A stretch of 64,000 bases of DNA from Laccaria trichodermophora. Its lineage: Eukaryota; Basidiomycota; Agaricomycetes; Agaricales; Hydnangiaceae. The position numbers and the translations under genes are program-made. Below are positions 22,655 to 35,189 of this stretch, piece after piece. The notes below the pieces were generated by a model. The model saw only the letters and a program-made list of their open reading frames with translations. It did no database searches and was not told the DNA's origin. The stretch spans positions 372,001-436,000 of the forward strand of contig JACTVC010000025.1 of NCBI GenBank assembly GCA_018417955.1, in the 5' to 3' direction. Each line of letters opens with the position of its first letter. Within the stretch, counting starts at the first letter, position 1.

Positions 22655-24106
22655 CTACATCAGCCCAAGGTTCATCCACTCCAACTCCGGGATCCCCCAC
22701 TTCCTCATCCACTCCGAATCCAAAAGGGCCCCTGCCGTCGGGCGCAGCTGTGGGTCATAAGCCAGCATCCTCCTGAGCATAACAGAGAGCGCCCTCTCCT
22801 CCTGATCCCAAAACTCCTCTATACTATTCTTCTTCCTCGGAGCGAGAATAGCCTGCTCAAAACGGTCTTCCAAAAACCAACGTCAATCCTCTCTCCATGC
22901 TCATTAAACCATTCTGCCCTTCCTTCCCAGGCATCCCACCACTTCGGGGGAAGCTTCCCCAGAGCATCAATGTGTTCGCGAATCATCCAGTTGTCATCAG
23001 GCATAAGCCCCTCAAACAATTCGCGTTGACCGAGGATGGAATATATGGCACATGCAAGGGTCCAAATATCAGCCGGAAAAGACACTGGCTCTTTCGGGAG
23101 GAAGTAGACCTCGGGTGGGCGGAGGATGGCGGGTGTGTTGGAGTAGTATCGAGGTGTGCGAGAGGGCATGAATGACTCCCCAAAGTCGGTGAGGAGGATA
23201 CGAGCGTCGGAAAGGGAAAGTAGCTCGCTGCATTCCCCGAGCCAGATTGGGACGACTGCCTGAGTAGGTATGTGGCTCACGTCGCCAAGAGGTTTGCCGT
23301 CAATTCGGACGATGGGCTCGAGCTTTGGTGGGCCGTATTCATTAACGACTCGCTCGGGGGTGAGATTGTCTGGAAGGTGCAAGAGGACGTTGCTTGTATG
23401 GAGGTCTTATATATGAAAGAAATCAGAGTGGGTGAGTCTAGAGGTCGCTGAGAACCAACCTCCATGAACAATTCCTAGGGAGTGTAAAAAAGCAACTCCG
23501 TGGATAAGTTGCGCAGCAATCGCGCGAGCCACAAACGGTTGGAATAGCCTGCAGTACGATGCGTCCTTTGCATCATTAATACTCATTCTTGCGGGAAGTG
23601 TAACTGTGCAGTGATGTCTGCCATTGGGACCCTCGATATCGAACTCGTCTAGAATGAGTGGGAGCATATTTTCCCCTAAAGAGGGGGTGATGGTTTTAGT
23701 GGAGAGCATCCGCAAAATATCACTTTCCCCGTCCGTGGTGGCATCTGCAACAGAGATTTGATGGCGACGAATGACTGAGTCTTCTCGCCGCGCGCCAGCC
23801 ACATGATGGAGTTGGTACCGAATCCCAGCTTGTGGATAATTTCATACCGTCGTTAAGTTTGTCGCCAAGGAGTGTGGGATTATAGCCCCCTGGGCGGTAA
23901 CGTTCGAGGCGTTCAACATCCTCCAAAGGAATGTACTCCATTCCGAAGCGTGGGGTCTTCGCCGCAGTGCTAGACGCCGCGGCTGTGGATAGCCTTTTCG
24001 AGCGCTTCACAGAATAAGGGGAAATGGCAAAAAAAATGAAAAAGACTGGCCCAATGTCTGAGAACGACGCGAAGACCCAGTGGGGCCATTCAACTTTTAT
24101 GCCCAC
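22655..24106 (-). pseudogene. SRPK-like serine/threonine kinase, frameshifted
   Basis: Kinase-fold remnant. The glycine-rich loop is RYEIIHKLGFGTNSIMWLAR, the catalytic lysine is in FVAIK, and the catalytic loop reads GIVHG-DLHTSNVLLH (HGD instead of HRD, as in many fungal SRPK-like proteins) across an intron. The DFG motif is LTDFGESF, an APE-like block is LRPPEVYFL, and the C-lobe reads FPADIWTLACAIYSILG and LSVMLRRMLAYDPQLRPTA. Three frame breaks are visible: before RYEII (about 23841-23860), directly after VAIK (about 23751-23765, one A missing in an A-run) and before FLEDRFEQ (about 22863-22882). Each could be a sequencing error, but three together favour a pseudogene. Confidence 0.75.
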
Positions 24107-24600
24107 TTCCGAAGCTTTCGGACAACATCACCGTATAATGCTACCGTGGCGATTTGTTGATCAGTTGACCCAAAGTTGACCATCCGCACCTATCCGCACT
24201 CACGTATGATTTCAAATTTGCTCTGGCATGCCTCACAGCTGGCTTGATTCCTGGACCCACAAGTAAAAATATCTTTATTTTTTCGAAGATCTAAACGAAA
24301 GAAACCTAAGTACCTTGGAAGTTTGAACCTTCGAAGGAAATTTCAGTCGGGGCTGTTGCGTTTGGAGAAAAGGCAAAGAAAAGAAAAGGGCGATGGTGAC
24401 CGTGGTTGTTTGGTTGCAACCGTTTAAGAAAACACTGAAATTCTCTCGTCCGTCCCAAGTCCGTCCCTAAGACATACTTAGTTTAAGGCATATATAAACA
24501 TTCCAAACCGTAGAACTTTGAAACTGGGTGCTACCTATCTCAAGCTGAAGTTGAAGGCATTGCAAGTTCCCATGTGGGCCAGCTATGTACTCACGCCAGA
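24107..24600. other. Intergenic with repeat fragment
   Basis: A fragment of the dispersed repeat lies at about 24250-24345 (GACCCACAAGTAAAAATATC, then AAAGAAACCTAAG). No gene. Confidence 0.5.
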
Positions 24601-27600
24601 CTACATAGGTGATTGCAGGTACCCGTAAATGTCCGTATAACCCAACACACCAGAGGTGGAATAACCAAGGTTGGCCAAGAACTGCAAAGTCGCATCATTA
24701 ACTAGCTTATCTTGGCCCGCAAAAGCCCTGAAATAGTGTCCCGTGCGCGTGTCGATGCCCAAGAACTTCTGGTTCGTGATGTCAACATACAAACTACCCG
24801 CGGCGTAAACCTGCATATGCGGATCCCCAACCAGCGCCCATAACCGATAGCCGTCCGACAACTGGCTATGATTCACACGCTGAGAGGCGGACCAAGAATC
24901 GGGGTAGAAGTCCTCAGGGTTGATACGCATCTGGTAGCCTGGTTTACCATCGATCGTCTCAGCGGTTTTCACAATGATGAAGATGTATTTCGTGACTTGT
25001 ATGCCCTTCGAGAGGACAGTGAAAGGCTTGTAGCGTGGGTCGCGGGGAAAGGCCCCAACAGACTTTGTAGCGGGAGAATATGCTTGAGGAGTTGATCCCT
25101 TGCCAGATTTAACAACAGCAGCAGAATACGGTACTTCTTCGTAGCGAGGGAAAGGAGAATCGAAGATATTCTCCCGTAAGCCCGTGTTGTCAAAGGGCCC
25201 ACAGGGGAATTTGGAGTAACTAAAAAATGAGTAAGCGACACATGATATCACACTATGATTGCTCACCCAACAAGAGAAGCCCTCTCCAAAGCTGAGAGCT
25301 TATACTGCCCCGCATCGCTCCTGGAAGGTATGGTCGATCCAATCCCGATGCCAGCCGCAGCGCCTGCGATGAGACCAGGGCCCACACCTAGAGGCCCTCC
25401 AACGAGGAACCCCGCTGCTGCGCCGGCAAGAGAGCCCAGAATGACGCCAACAATGACGCCACCCACGCTACGCTTGTCCCGCTGTGACCCTTCGTCAACA
25501 GTGCCTACCATCTGGCAGCAGAAGGTACAGTCGATCTGGGGCATAGCCACTGCCAAGGATGCAGCGTTAGTATCCGAAAGAGGTACATTAAACTCCTTTG
25601 CGAGAAAGAGGAGGTCATCCTTGGTGAAGTTGTAGAAGTGGTAGAAGCATGTTAGGGCAGTGTCGTAGTTGAAAGTAGCCTTGGAACCATCATGGCCAAT
25701 CAGCCAAATCGTGCGTTGAGCGTCATTGACCTGGACATCTCGAATGACCTTTCCGCCTGGGCACTCAATCAACTTCTGAACCAAATTATCTCTGTCGGCG
25801 ACAGCAATACAGAAGGATTTACGCCCGTCCTTGTATGACGCAGGCCAGAAGGAGTAAGGGCCGTTCTTGATGACAGGGAAGCGAGATGGGTCTGCTGCCG
25901 CGTAGGTGAGGGTGTACGGAAGGATGGGACCTGAAGACGATGGAAGGTAAACGACAGCAGGCCTGACAACTAGTTCGTCTAGAGTGGCCTGAATGGATTG
26001 GTTAGATTGCCCGTTGAAGGTCACCGTCTGGTTTCCAGCGTTGAAGGTAATATTCCAGAGGTAGCGAGCACCTGGTTTTTCCAGCTCCTTGACAAGGTTT
26101 CGGTTCATATCCCAAGCAACGATCTTCATGCGATTGTCATCCTTGATGCTGCTGAGAGCTGTATGTGGAATTGACAAGTCAGAATAAGATGTGACAATGA
26201 GGGGAAGGTGATCGCGCACCGGTGTATGTGTAGCTGCCAAAGAGTAAGACTGGGTAGCGTGAGAGGTTGGAATCAGGCTTGCTGGGATTAACTAGGTTGG
26301 CGAATTTCCAACCTCCAGGTGGAGTGGGGAGTCGAGATGCGTCAAGAGTAGTAATGCGAGGATGAGCATACTGAAGGCCACCAAAGTTCAACTGGCCTCC
26401 CGTAACTAGCTGGTCCCTGTCGAATAAGGCAGTGAAATATTGATCATCATATTCTATGTCACCGGCTGGGTAGTTGGTAACCTGGGAGTCAGCCCCCGTC
26501 GAAGTTCTAGACACCAGGACGGTGTCTGATGCGACGGCGCGCAAGCGGAAGTAGCCTGCATACTTGCCACTGCCTGCCTCAAACTTGAACCAATTGTCTG
26601 GGTATTTGCCGTCGCCGCCAGTGTGCCCAACACGAGGATCAGGCGACCGCCTGGAAAAGAGGACGTTCCCAGTGACCTTGCTTTTGATGGCGTAACATCC
26701 AGCATATTGGCCAGAGCCTGGGATAGCGACAAACCACTGATCGGGATAAACATCACTTTTGGGATGGTGGAACACTTCTGGAGATGGGGAAAATCGAGAG
26801 AAAAGGACGCGGTCGCTTGCAAGACCGCACAGACGAAAGGGAATCCCGGAAGGAGGGGTTAACTCGTTTGGCATAATGAGGGCAGTAAAATATTGATCAT
26901 CATATATTTGACTGTTGGCCGGGTAGTTGATAACCTGGGAGTCAGTAGTTCTAGACACCAGGACAGTGTCTGATGCGACGGCGCGCAAGCGGAAGTAGCC
27001 TGCATACTTGCCACTGCCTGCCTCAAACTTGAACCAATTGTCTGGGTATTTGCCGTCGCCGCCAATGTGTCCAACGCGAGGATCAGGCGACCATCTGGAA
27101 AAGAGGACGTTCCCAGTGACCTTGCTTTTGATGGCGTAACATCCAGCATACTGGCCGGAGCCTGGGATAGCGACAAACCACTGGTCGGGGTAAACATCAT
27201 TTTTGGGATGGTGGAACACTTCTGGGGATGGGGAAAATCGAGAGAAAAGGACGCGGTTGCTTGCAAGGCCGCACAAACGAAAGGCGATCCCGGGAGGAGG
27301 GATGAACTCGTTTGGCATAATGAGGGCAGTAAAATATTGATCATCATATATTTGACTGTTAGCCGGGTAGTTGATAACCTGGGAGTCAGTAGTTCTAGAC
27401 ACCAGGACAGTGTCTGATGCGACGGCGCGCAAGCGGAAGTAGCCTGCATGCTTGCCACTGCCTGCCTCAAACTTGAACCAATTGTCTGGGTATTTGCCGT
27501 CGCCGCCAATGTGTCCAACGCGAGGATCAGGCGACCATCTGGAAAAGAGGACGTTCCCAGTGACCTTGCTTTTGATGGCGTAACATCCAGCATACTGGTC

Positions 27601-27762
27601 AGAGCCTGGGATAGCGACAAACCACTGGTCGGGGTAAACATCACTTTTGGGATGGTGAAACACTTCTGGAGATGGGGAAAATCGAGAGAAAAGGACGCGG
27701 TCGCTTGCAAAGCCGCACAGACGGAAGGCGACTCCTAAAGGAGGGATGAACTCGTTTGACAT
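24601..27762 (-). CDS. Triple beta-trefoil-like protein with glycine-zipper segment
   Basis: Unrecognised 1017-residue protein from three exons: 27762-26220, 26158-25267 and 25219-24601, 3054 nt in total. Residues 1-148, 149-296 and 297 to about 446 are three almost identical modules. Each module has three sub-repeats of about 43 residues (VLFSR-YPDQWF, VLFSR-YPDNWFKFE, VLVSR-YDDQYF), which fits a beta-trefoil. Beta-trefoils in mushrooms are usually carbohydrate-binding, sometimes joined to pore-forming parts. After a linker domain, residues about 745-795 form a glycine-zipper hydrophobic stretch (GGVIVGVILGSLAGAAAG and more), suited to membrane insertion. A C-terminal domain of about 210 residues follows. 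No signal peptide is seen. A toxin- or effector-like role is inference only; a structural or adhesive role is also possible. Confidence 0.72.
26430..27762 (-). repeat. Three 444-bp coding tandem repeats
   Basis: Module starts are at 27762, 27318 and 26874, a spacing of exactly 444 bp. The units differ at few positions by eye, far fewer than expected for an old internal repeat, so the amplification looks recent. Confidence 0.9.
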
Positions 27763-27769
27763 AATGGAG

Positions 27770-27824
27770 CTAATAAATATAATTGTAGTTAGAGACGAAA
27801 TCTTGAAATTGGAGAAAGACTTAC
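27770..27824 (-). other. Probable 5'UTR intron of the beta-trefoil gene
   Basis: GTAAGT at the donor, CTAAC branch-like sequence and TTAG acceptor, 55 nt long, ends 7 nt before the ATG at 27762. An upstream in-frame ATG lies inside this intron and is therefore not the preferred start. Confidence 0.65.
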
Positions 27825-27880
27825 ACACGAAGAACTGGGTGGTACTGAGAGCGATACCCTAAGGCACATTCTTGCTGGGC

Positions 27881-28672
27881 TTATATACCGGTGGTTTCTA
27901 AAAGAAGTATGCGAATATCAGCGATCGAAATCGAGATATAAGTAATAATCAACGTATAACAGACACTACACAGGCACAGCCATGGAGGATGTTTCTGACA
28001 CCGGTTGTAACTATTCATGGGATAATCTCGGAAGCCGCTCCGGATAACGAAGGTCATACAGGAGACAGCTTCCCACTGAAGATAACTGAATGAATGAGGA
28101 CTCAACGGCAAATCTCCCAACGTGACCTTCCAGGACCGCAAAATTGGGGTCTTTGAGGTGAGACGGAACAGAAATGCCTGTCTTGCCGAAGAACTTCGTT
28201 AAAAGCAAGTCGCTCTATACGCCACATTTTACGTATAGCAGCCTCCTCCAAATCAAAGACGAGGAGAAGCACTGCTGCGTACGGCCATATGCATGAGGGG
28301 GTTTTAGTTGGTCTTCGACATTCATGATCAGATATCCACGCCACGGGTCAGGGCCATCCACAAATTCTCGGGCCATAGTGGTTTTCGACTGGAGGTTATA
28401 ATATGGGTCTTCAACCTTTTGGCAGGTCAACGGATGGTGTGTCACCTTCTGCTTTCTGTGGACACCTGATCCAGATCAATCCAGTGAGCCTCGCCCAGGA
28501 GCGTTCGGCGTTGGTAAACACGCGGGGCTTCACCGTGAACACATCCTATCTTCTGCATTGCTGAGGTACCGGACTTCCAAAACCTTCTATCTTGACGCTC
28601 AGAAAAAATTTGATCATGTGTCAAGAAATGAATTGTACCTTTGACGTTCATGGCATCTCCACTAAACCCCAT
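27881..28672 (-). pseudogene. Unrecognised coding fragments
   Basis: Minus-strand blocks (28672-28442, 28445-28215, 28344-28102, 28208-27881) overlap in different frames and contain protein-like stretches such as MNVKGTIHFLTHDQIF and DGPDPWRGYLIMNVED. I could not join them into one intact frame or assign a family. A broken or highly intron-rich gene is possible. Confidence 0.3.
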
Positions 28673-28749
28673 TTCCTAGCACTCTGTCTCCTACTCAGCT
28701 TTCCTGTAGTAATGTTACCCCTCGACCCACTGAACTAACCCTCGGCGAC

Positions 28750-30420
28750 ATGTGTGGGGAGTGCGCTATGTGTTTACATGGCGAAGTGTTGTAGTAGTTG
28801 AGCATATTTTCGACGACATAGCTCCCCTCTTCGAAGACGAGTCCCACGATAAGAATCGATCGCTCGTGTGCTTTCTTTGCGGAAGCGCTACGGTCCCGTC
28901 GGAAGGCAGAAACAAACTCCGTAACGAGGATTTGACAGGAAGAATGGTGTGAGCATAGATAGCAGTGACCGAAAATTGAACGAACGTGTTGTTATCGAAC
29001 AGTCCCTCGCCTTTCTTAAGCGATCGAGTGACTGCACTGCTCACCGGCATTCTATGAGTCCGAGCGAGCATTTTCGGAAGAGGAAACCAGCACCCCAAAA
29101 TAACACACAGACAGTGGATTTTCAGAATCGGCATTGTCACAAGAACATGCTCAGGAAGGGCTGCGAGCAGTAGATCCCGAGAAACGCAACTCCCCTCGTC
29201 TTTAGAGGACCCAAAATAGAGGATATACGAAGCCGCCCCATATCCTCCGAATTCAGCCAATTGTTCTTCAACCGATCCATCAATATCCCCAAAGTCCTCG
29301 AAATCTGATGCGGTGTCTAATTTACACCGTCAATCAACAAAAGCCTACAACCGTTGAAAAACAGAATTAGCTGAGCGAGTTGAACCAAACGCAACGCCAC
29401 AGCCGCACCTCCAATCCTCCAAAGGGTCATATCCAAAGTCGTCGCCGTGACAGTGAAAACGTTTCCTCAGCGCTCTACCTCCTTCAACAAGCACCTCGCG
29501 GTAACCGCGGTATTTTGCCCAGATGCGGTGCAATGACATGCAGAGATTGAAAACACAAACAGGGACTCAGGAACCCCAAGCCATTCTTGACTGCTTTCAT
29601 CAAGGGGGATACGCCTGAGGTTTTAGTTGCAATCGTTAAGAACATGTTCAGTGAAGTGGAAGCATTGTATGTGAGGAACGTGGTGAGTGTAGGATCTTCA
29701 GATGTGCCAGAATAATGAGGCCCTAGACGATGCACTAATCGTGGGAGATCGTCGCCTGTGAGGGTGGAGGGTAAGAGAACGACGACGGAGAGGAACGAGT
29801 TGAGTACGTACCAAGTGAAGTTGCGAGGAGGTACGCCGACGCCAAGCACCAGCTCATATGCGCTGCTTCGCTTGTGTCGCCTATAGCATATGTGCTTCTC
29901 TGAAGGGAAGACTCAGGTTCGGGGTATGGCCAACACAACATGTCGCACAATGTGCCATCGGCAAAGAGACCTGACGTTATCATGAGAAGTACAAATCATT
30001 ATAGGAGGGCAAGAGGGACGTACGGATGCACGGATTAGTTCCTCGAACGGGATAATGTACCAGCAACATGAGTCCAGCGAGATTGTCATAGGGTTGTTGA
30101 TGCAAATGTGGCTGCTTCTGCATTTCCCGAAGACAACAATTCTAGCTTTCCATTTGGCCGAAGGGAAAGTCGAAGGAGGACACGAGTGGGCACTTCAACT
30201 TTGAATACATGATTCCGCATGTTGTTGAATACATGATTCCGCATGTTGGCAGCCCAGCGACCTAGATCCACATCTGTTTTCGCAAATGAGTGGAGTTTAT
30301 TATCGAACAGAAGAGATGTATGCACCATAACCGTCAAGGCACCCACCGGCAAGCCTTCAGATTTATCGTTACTCACGACCAACGCCGCAGAAGACTCCAT
30401 CGAAAGTCAATGCAGCCAAT
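28750..30420 (-). pseudogene. Decayed gene, possibly multi-TM
   Basis: Minus-strand open blocks (30400-30086, 29983-29735, 29849-29484, 29260-28766) include ITSGLFADGTL and WYVLNSFLSVVVLL, which faintly recall the seven-TM hypothetical proteins common in Agaricomycetes. Frames shift between blocks. I cannot give an intact model, and the family link is weak. Confidence 0.25.
30201..30248 (+). repeat. 24-bp tandem duplication
   Basis: TTGAATACATGATTCCGCAT followed by GTTG occurs twice in a row without mismatch. Confidence 0.9.
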
Positions 30421-30837
30421 GGATTACTATGGCTCTTCAAGCTTCAAGCTTCATCCCAAACCTAATCACACTCATCCAACGTTTCGCCACCCTTACATGC
30501 CTGTTGTGAATCAGCCTGGCCTCAGAGGTCGTCGCGCCCGTGGCATTGTTGAGATGAGGGTTAAAAGTGTCTTCGTGGTTTGGCACTTTTTTTCACTCTT
30601 TCCGAGTCTCGTTTGTCTGCGAAGATCCAGTGCTCCGACCTGATTCGGCGGATCTGAGTGACCAAGGGAACAATCAAGCTTTAAAATGATGCTTTCGAGA
30701 TCATGCCATCTCTGAATACAATTAACAATTACTTAGGTGTGCGACTATAGTAGGATTCGGCAAAACACCATAGTTCTTCCACAAATTCCATCCTTGTAAA
30801 ATCTAGGTATAACCATTCCATATCTAGCCCGATACAT

Positions 30838-33800
30838 TTATTCCTCCCCCTCGGCACTCTCATCACCTTCATCCTCCAAAACCTCCTCCCAATCCGGTGC
30901 AAGTACACGCTCCTTCTGGAATTGATACCCAACAAACTTCATGACACTACAAGAAAAATCCGTTAGTTAGGCAAACTCTTCCACTTGAAGCTCCAACAGG
31001 ACGTACTAGATAGTCCCATCTGCACAGCCAACAACAACTTCCTCATGACTCAGCTGCATGGACATGGGGTTCTTCTCCGGAGTCGCGAGACCCGCAAATT
31101 TAGCGGGTAGTTGGCCCAAGATGCCTTTTGTCGTGTTGATCGATTTGCCCCCTTCGCTCCCAGCAACAGCTGACCATGCACCCGTCAACGGCGTGATGTT
31201 GGTGTCAATGTCGACAGACGGTGTCGGTGTCTTCTCCACGGACACGATAAAGTTCAGATCCGCATCGCCATCGTCATCCTCATCTTCACCATTTCGGGGC
31301 ACGGACAGATGTTCTTGGTCTTCATGCGTAGACATGAATATCTGAAAACATAGGTGAGCTCGATCTGTGAAAGGTGGACGAAACCTTACCCGTCGATCAG
31401 CACCCGCCCTCGAACTAAATCGCGTGGCAGTAACCACACGTCTCTTCCTCGGATCCACAGCCCCAACCGCAACATCTGGTGTCTCAACGACCGCAATCAA
31501 CTTGGGAGGCGCAGTCAAAATGGCTGCACGGCCAAACCGAACCGGGAATAACCCAGGCGCGGGTGTACTGTTCCTTGGCGAAGGACTGAGTGGAGTGGTT
31601 GGGGTACGGGAACCACTGACGCTCAGACGTCCCTTGTTGTTGATCGAGCTACTGATTGGAGAGGGTGCGATAAGAGAGATTCTGCGGTGTGGTGTTGAGA
31701 GTGACGACGTAGACTTGTCGAGCACGGATCCAGTGCGTTTGCGAGCTTGACTAGGACCTTGGCTCGTGGTGGGTGAGACGGGTGATTGAGCCGTCAGCGA
31801 TTGTGCTACGATGGGCTTCTCGTCCGCTTCTTGCCATTGGAGATGCAGAATGACTGATTTAGTTGCACACTTGAATGTTGTCGTTAGTGGGGCTCAAGTC
31901 AGATTGTGCCAGCAATACACTCACTGTCATCTGCGTGCCCTTTGCAGCAAACCACCTGTGACAAGATCAACGTACGTCCACGACAGGAAGAAGAGCCTTC
32001 CTTACTGAAGCATATTGTTGGGAGCAGCCCCAACATTGAACAATTTCGCATTCAACACTGGATCACCCGCTCCCAGCTCTGAGAGCTTGAACTGTGAAAT
32101 CATCTCTCGCCTCTCTACAACCATCAAGATTAGTCCTCAAGCATAAAGAACGAAATTCGAAGAACACAAACTGATCGAAAACACCCTCACAATCCCGTCA
32201 ATAGTCACACCAACCACCCTCTCCCCCTCCTCTCCAACCCCACCGCCCCCATCGCCAGCAATAATCTGTACCCCAATAGCAATCGTCGTCTGTTGCCCAA
32301 ACCGCACGATCTTCGTCCCTGCGCGCCAGTCCCAGCACACAAGAGCCTTGTCAGCCCCAGCAGAGACGAGGTTCTTCGAAGAGAGTGCCACAGCCCGGAT
32401 ACCATTAAGATGACCGGCAAGTTGTTGAAGGGGTGTAAATGTAACAGAGGAGAACAAGTGCACACGCCTGACGCGGTATCCTCAGTGAAAATACTGGAAG
32501 GAAAACATTCTACATACCCAACATCGTGGAAACCAACAACAAACACCTCTACAAGGGGAAGGAAACTCAGCGATCAGAAGGAGTTCAAAGAAACGATCCC
32601 ACAAACCTTCTTCAGCCAAAAAATCAACACAGCTCACAGGCTTCTTAACCTGCAAACACTTCTTCATCTCGCCCGTCTCTATATCCCAAAACCTGATCGT
32701 CTCATCATAACTCCCACTAATAAGCCGCTTGCCCCTCAAGAGGAGGGTCGTGCAAAAGTTGGTGTGTCCATTGAGGAACCTAACGGATTGTGGGAGGCCA
32801 TTGTGGAAGTTGGATTCACGATGATGGAGGGATCGATATAGAGGTGCCCTATATGAACGTTCAACTTAGATTTGTGGCAAGATGCGTTAGTCAGTACAAA
32901 CTTACCATCCTTCGGGTGTTGCAGGAGGGGTGACGGGCGTAGGATCTGTCGCGGTGATTCGCAAGCAGTGGTAGCGCCATAACGCTGGATGGTGTACCAT
33001 TGTTTGCCATTTTTTCGATACCTGCGACCAAAACACGTTAGTTTAGCAAACAGAATGAAGGATTCAAGAACGAACGGGTTCCAGGGCGATAAGCTCTTTG
33101 ACAGTCAGGTATTTGAGGACGCGGAATGCAAGGTCTGGAGCGAAACTACCCAGAACGTCAAATGTTGATTTTGCATATTTCTCCAGGAGGAGGATTTGGA
33201 GAGCAATATCGCCAGGAAGACATGCTGTGAGAACAGAAGGTCAACCTTAGTTGAGACAAATAAGTAGAACAAAGTACAATCTAGAATAATCGCAATCCTA
33301 TGAAAACAATGATGAGAAGAGCGGGAAGATGTAAAAGCGAGAAAAAACGCACAATCTCATACGACCTTCCCTTCCCAGCCCTCGCAGGGCTTTCCTCACC
33401 TCAGTCTCATTAAAAGAACCCTTCCCATCGCCTCGCAATGCTCTAGCAAGGTTAACATCCCCATCCCCATCCCCATCCTCCTCATCAAAGTCATCACGAT
33501 ATCCACTCCAATACCCTCTCTTCTTTTTGCCACCACAAACGCACACCGTATCCAGCAGTTGATGGCTCGGATGAACGACAGCTTCGCCAGGCGAATGACG
33601 AAGCACACGAACTTCAGCTTGAAGAGCGTGGAGCTGAGCAGCCGTCGAAGCCTGCGCACGCTCTAAGAGACGTTTGTAGTGCAGGATTTTGCGAGTGTGC
33701 ATGGCCATAATGTCTGAGAGGGCCGTTTCCATCTAAGCAAATACTTTGTTAAAATCGAAGAAAAAGTCAGCGGGGGAAAAACACACCTCCTCGTCGACGT

Positions 33801-34809
33801 TCCCATCATCCAGATCCGTGACCATCTCCATGGTCATGTCATCCCCGTCCCAAAACGCGTACCCGTCGTCAGTAGCGACGGCTGTACCGGTCCCAGTGGT
33901 CCCGCCACTCAAAACTTTTCCACGAGATTCCAGCAACGCAAGGCTTTCGTCCAACAGTGCTGGGTGCTGCGAGCCGTAACTCCCCGCTGACACGCTTCGT
34001 GGGGTTCCCTGAGACTTCTTTGGAGTGACCTTGGGCTTGGAGGGCGTGACGTGGTTGCTTCTCGACGCTTTTGGAGGGGTACTTTGTGGAGTTAATGATA
34101 ACAGATTTTTTCCCTTTGCTTTGGGACTAGGCGAGGTGAGATTGATGGATGGGGAAGTTGTAGCCGTGGATAGAAGAGAAGATGAAGACGTGGATTTTGA
34201 GATGGAGCCGCTGGAAGGTGTGCTTGGCATAGTTGTTCGGCGGGGTGATGGGGAACCCGTCATAGAAGTGATACGCGTACGAGGAGGGCGGGCAGGGGAT
34301 GCAGAGCTTTCGAGCTGGATAGCTTTCATGAGTGGTTGTGTGGGTGGCGAGGTCATGTACAACGAGGTTGAGCGGGCGGTACGGAGTGAGCCCGTCACTG
34401 AGGGTGTTTTCAGCTTGGTGGGAGAACGGATGGGGGGAGAAGGGGTTGCTGGCGTGGCGTTGTTTGCAGAGGTTGATTTTGAGGGATCGAATCGAGGGAA
34501 GTTTTGACCTGGAGCTGGCATGGAGGTCCTGCGTGTGTTGCCAGCTAATGAAGGAATGGACGTCGACATGCGTTTCGCCGCAATCGATGGTACAGGGACT
34601 GGAGTTGCATTTGGCGAGCGCCCTGCGTTGCTCTGCTTTGCGCTGGGACGGACAGTCGCGTCTTCGCTGACGAGTGAGGCACTGGAATCTGCTCGGGGTT
34701 TGGTGACGCTTGAGGTGGACAGCGATGAACGCAACGTCGAGGAGCGCGTTGTCGATCGCGAAAGACGCGTAGAAGATTCAGAGGGGTTGTATGAAAGTTT
34801 TGAGCTCAT
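30838..34809 (-). CDS. F-box / WD40-repeat protein (SCF substrate receptor type)
   Basis: F-box/WD40 proteins recruit substrates to SCF ubiquitin ligases. The first exon (34809-33787, 341 codons) codes a Ser/Thr/Pro-rich disordered region. Next comes a coiled-coil segment ([20 protein letters not shown]). After a long intron the F-box reads [40 protein letters not shown]40 blades follow: [20 protein letters not shown] with RFWDIETGE, then [11 protein letters not shown] with CWDWRAGTK and others. A second Ser-rich insert precedes the last blade ([20 protein letters not shown]). The final intron splits that Tyr codon, and the stop is at 30838-30840. No lesion was seen. An inverted, broken copy is at 43224-47148. 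Confidence 0.8.
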
Positions 34810-34865
34810 CGCGAAATGTCGTGAAAGTTTGCAATTGCAATTCCGATTAGGTGCTCGTTGCTAAG

Positions 34866-35130
34866 GTGCGTTGTCACGCACGACGCGCACCCGACGATTG
34901 AAGGCAGATATTCTTGAGATTGCACGTTCCGATTTTCAATTCTTAGACCGTACAGCGCAAAAGAGCGCTGGAGGTGGTGAGTGGAGAGGCAAAGAGCAAA
35001 TTCCGATTAGTGCTGGTTGCTAAGCTCGGTTGCCACACACGACGCGCACGCCGCCCGCTGTGGACGACTGAAGGCAGATATTCTTGAGATCGCACGTCCT
35101 AATTCCCAATATACTTAGACCGTACAACAC
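34866..35130 (-). promoter_or_regulatory. Duplicated promoter block of the F-box/WD40 gene
   Basis: Two tandem blocks of about 115-125 bp upstream of the ATG. Each contains the minus-strand words CACGACGCGCAC and GGCAGATATTCTTGAGAT-like sequence (ATCTCAAGAATATCTGCC in the other orientation) and ends in a GTACGGTCTAAG-like sequence. The same words recur in the promoter of the copy at 42930-43200. The regulatory role is inferred from position only. Confidence 0.5.
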
Positions 35131-35189
35131 AAAAGAGCGTTGGAGATGGTGGCACGAGTTGAGAAGCTAAGAGCCCAATTTGGGCCTGT

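Larger units (their letters stand above)
30730..35160 (-). repeat. Arm A of large inverted duplication
   Basis: Carries the complete F-box/WD40 gene plus its promoter side. It matches 42930-47262 in inverse orientation, from the 3' flank (ATTTTACAAGGATGGAATTT) through to the repeated promoter blocks. Edges are approximate. Confidence 0.85.

Noticed and set aside
26179..27828. Start of the beta-trefoil protein at 27828 with 22 extra residues
   Set aside because: The extra segment contains a clean GT...CTAAC...TTAG intron; the ATG at 27762 begins the repeated module like the other two units.
33746..34864. Plus-strand open frames inside the F-box/WD40 gene
   Set aside because: They are shadows of the Ser/Pro-rich first exon; the same shadows appear opposite the inverted copy at 43.2-44.0 kb.
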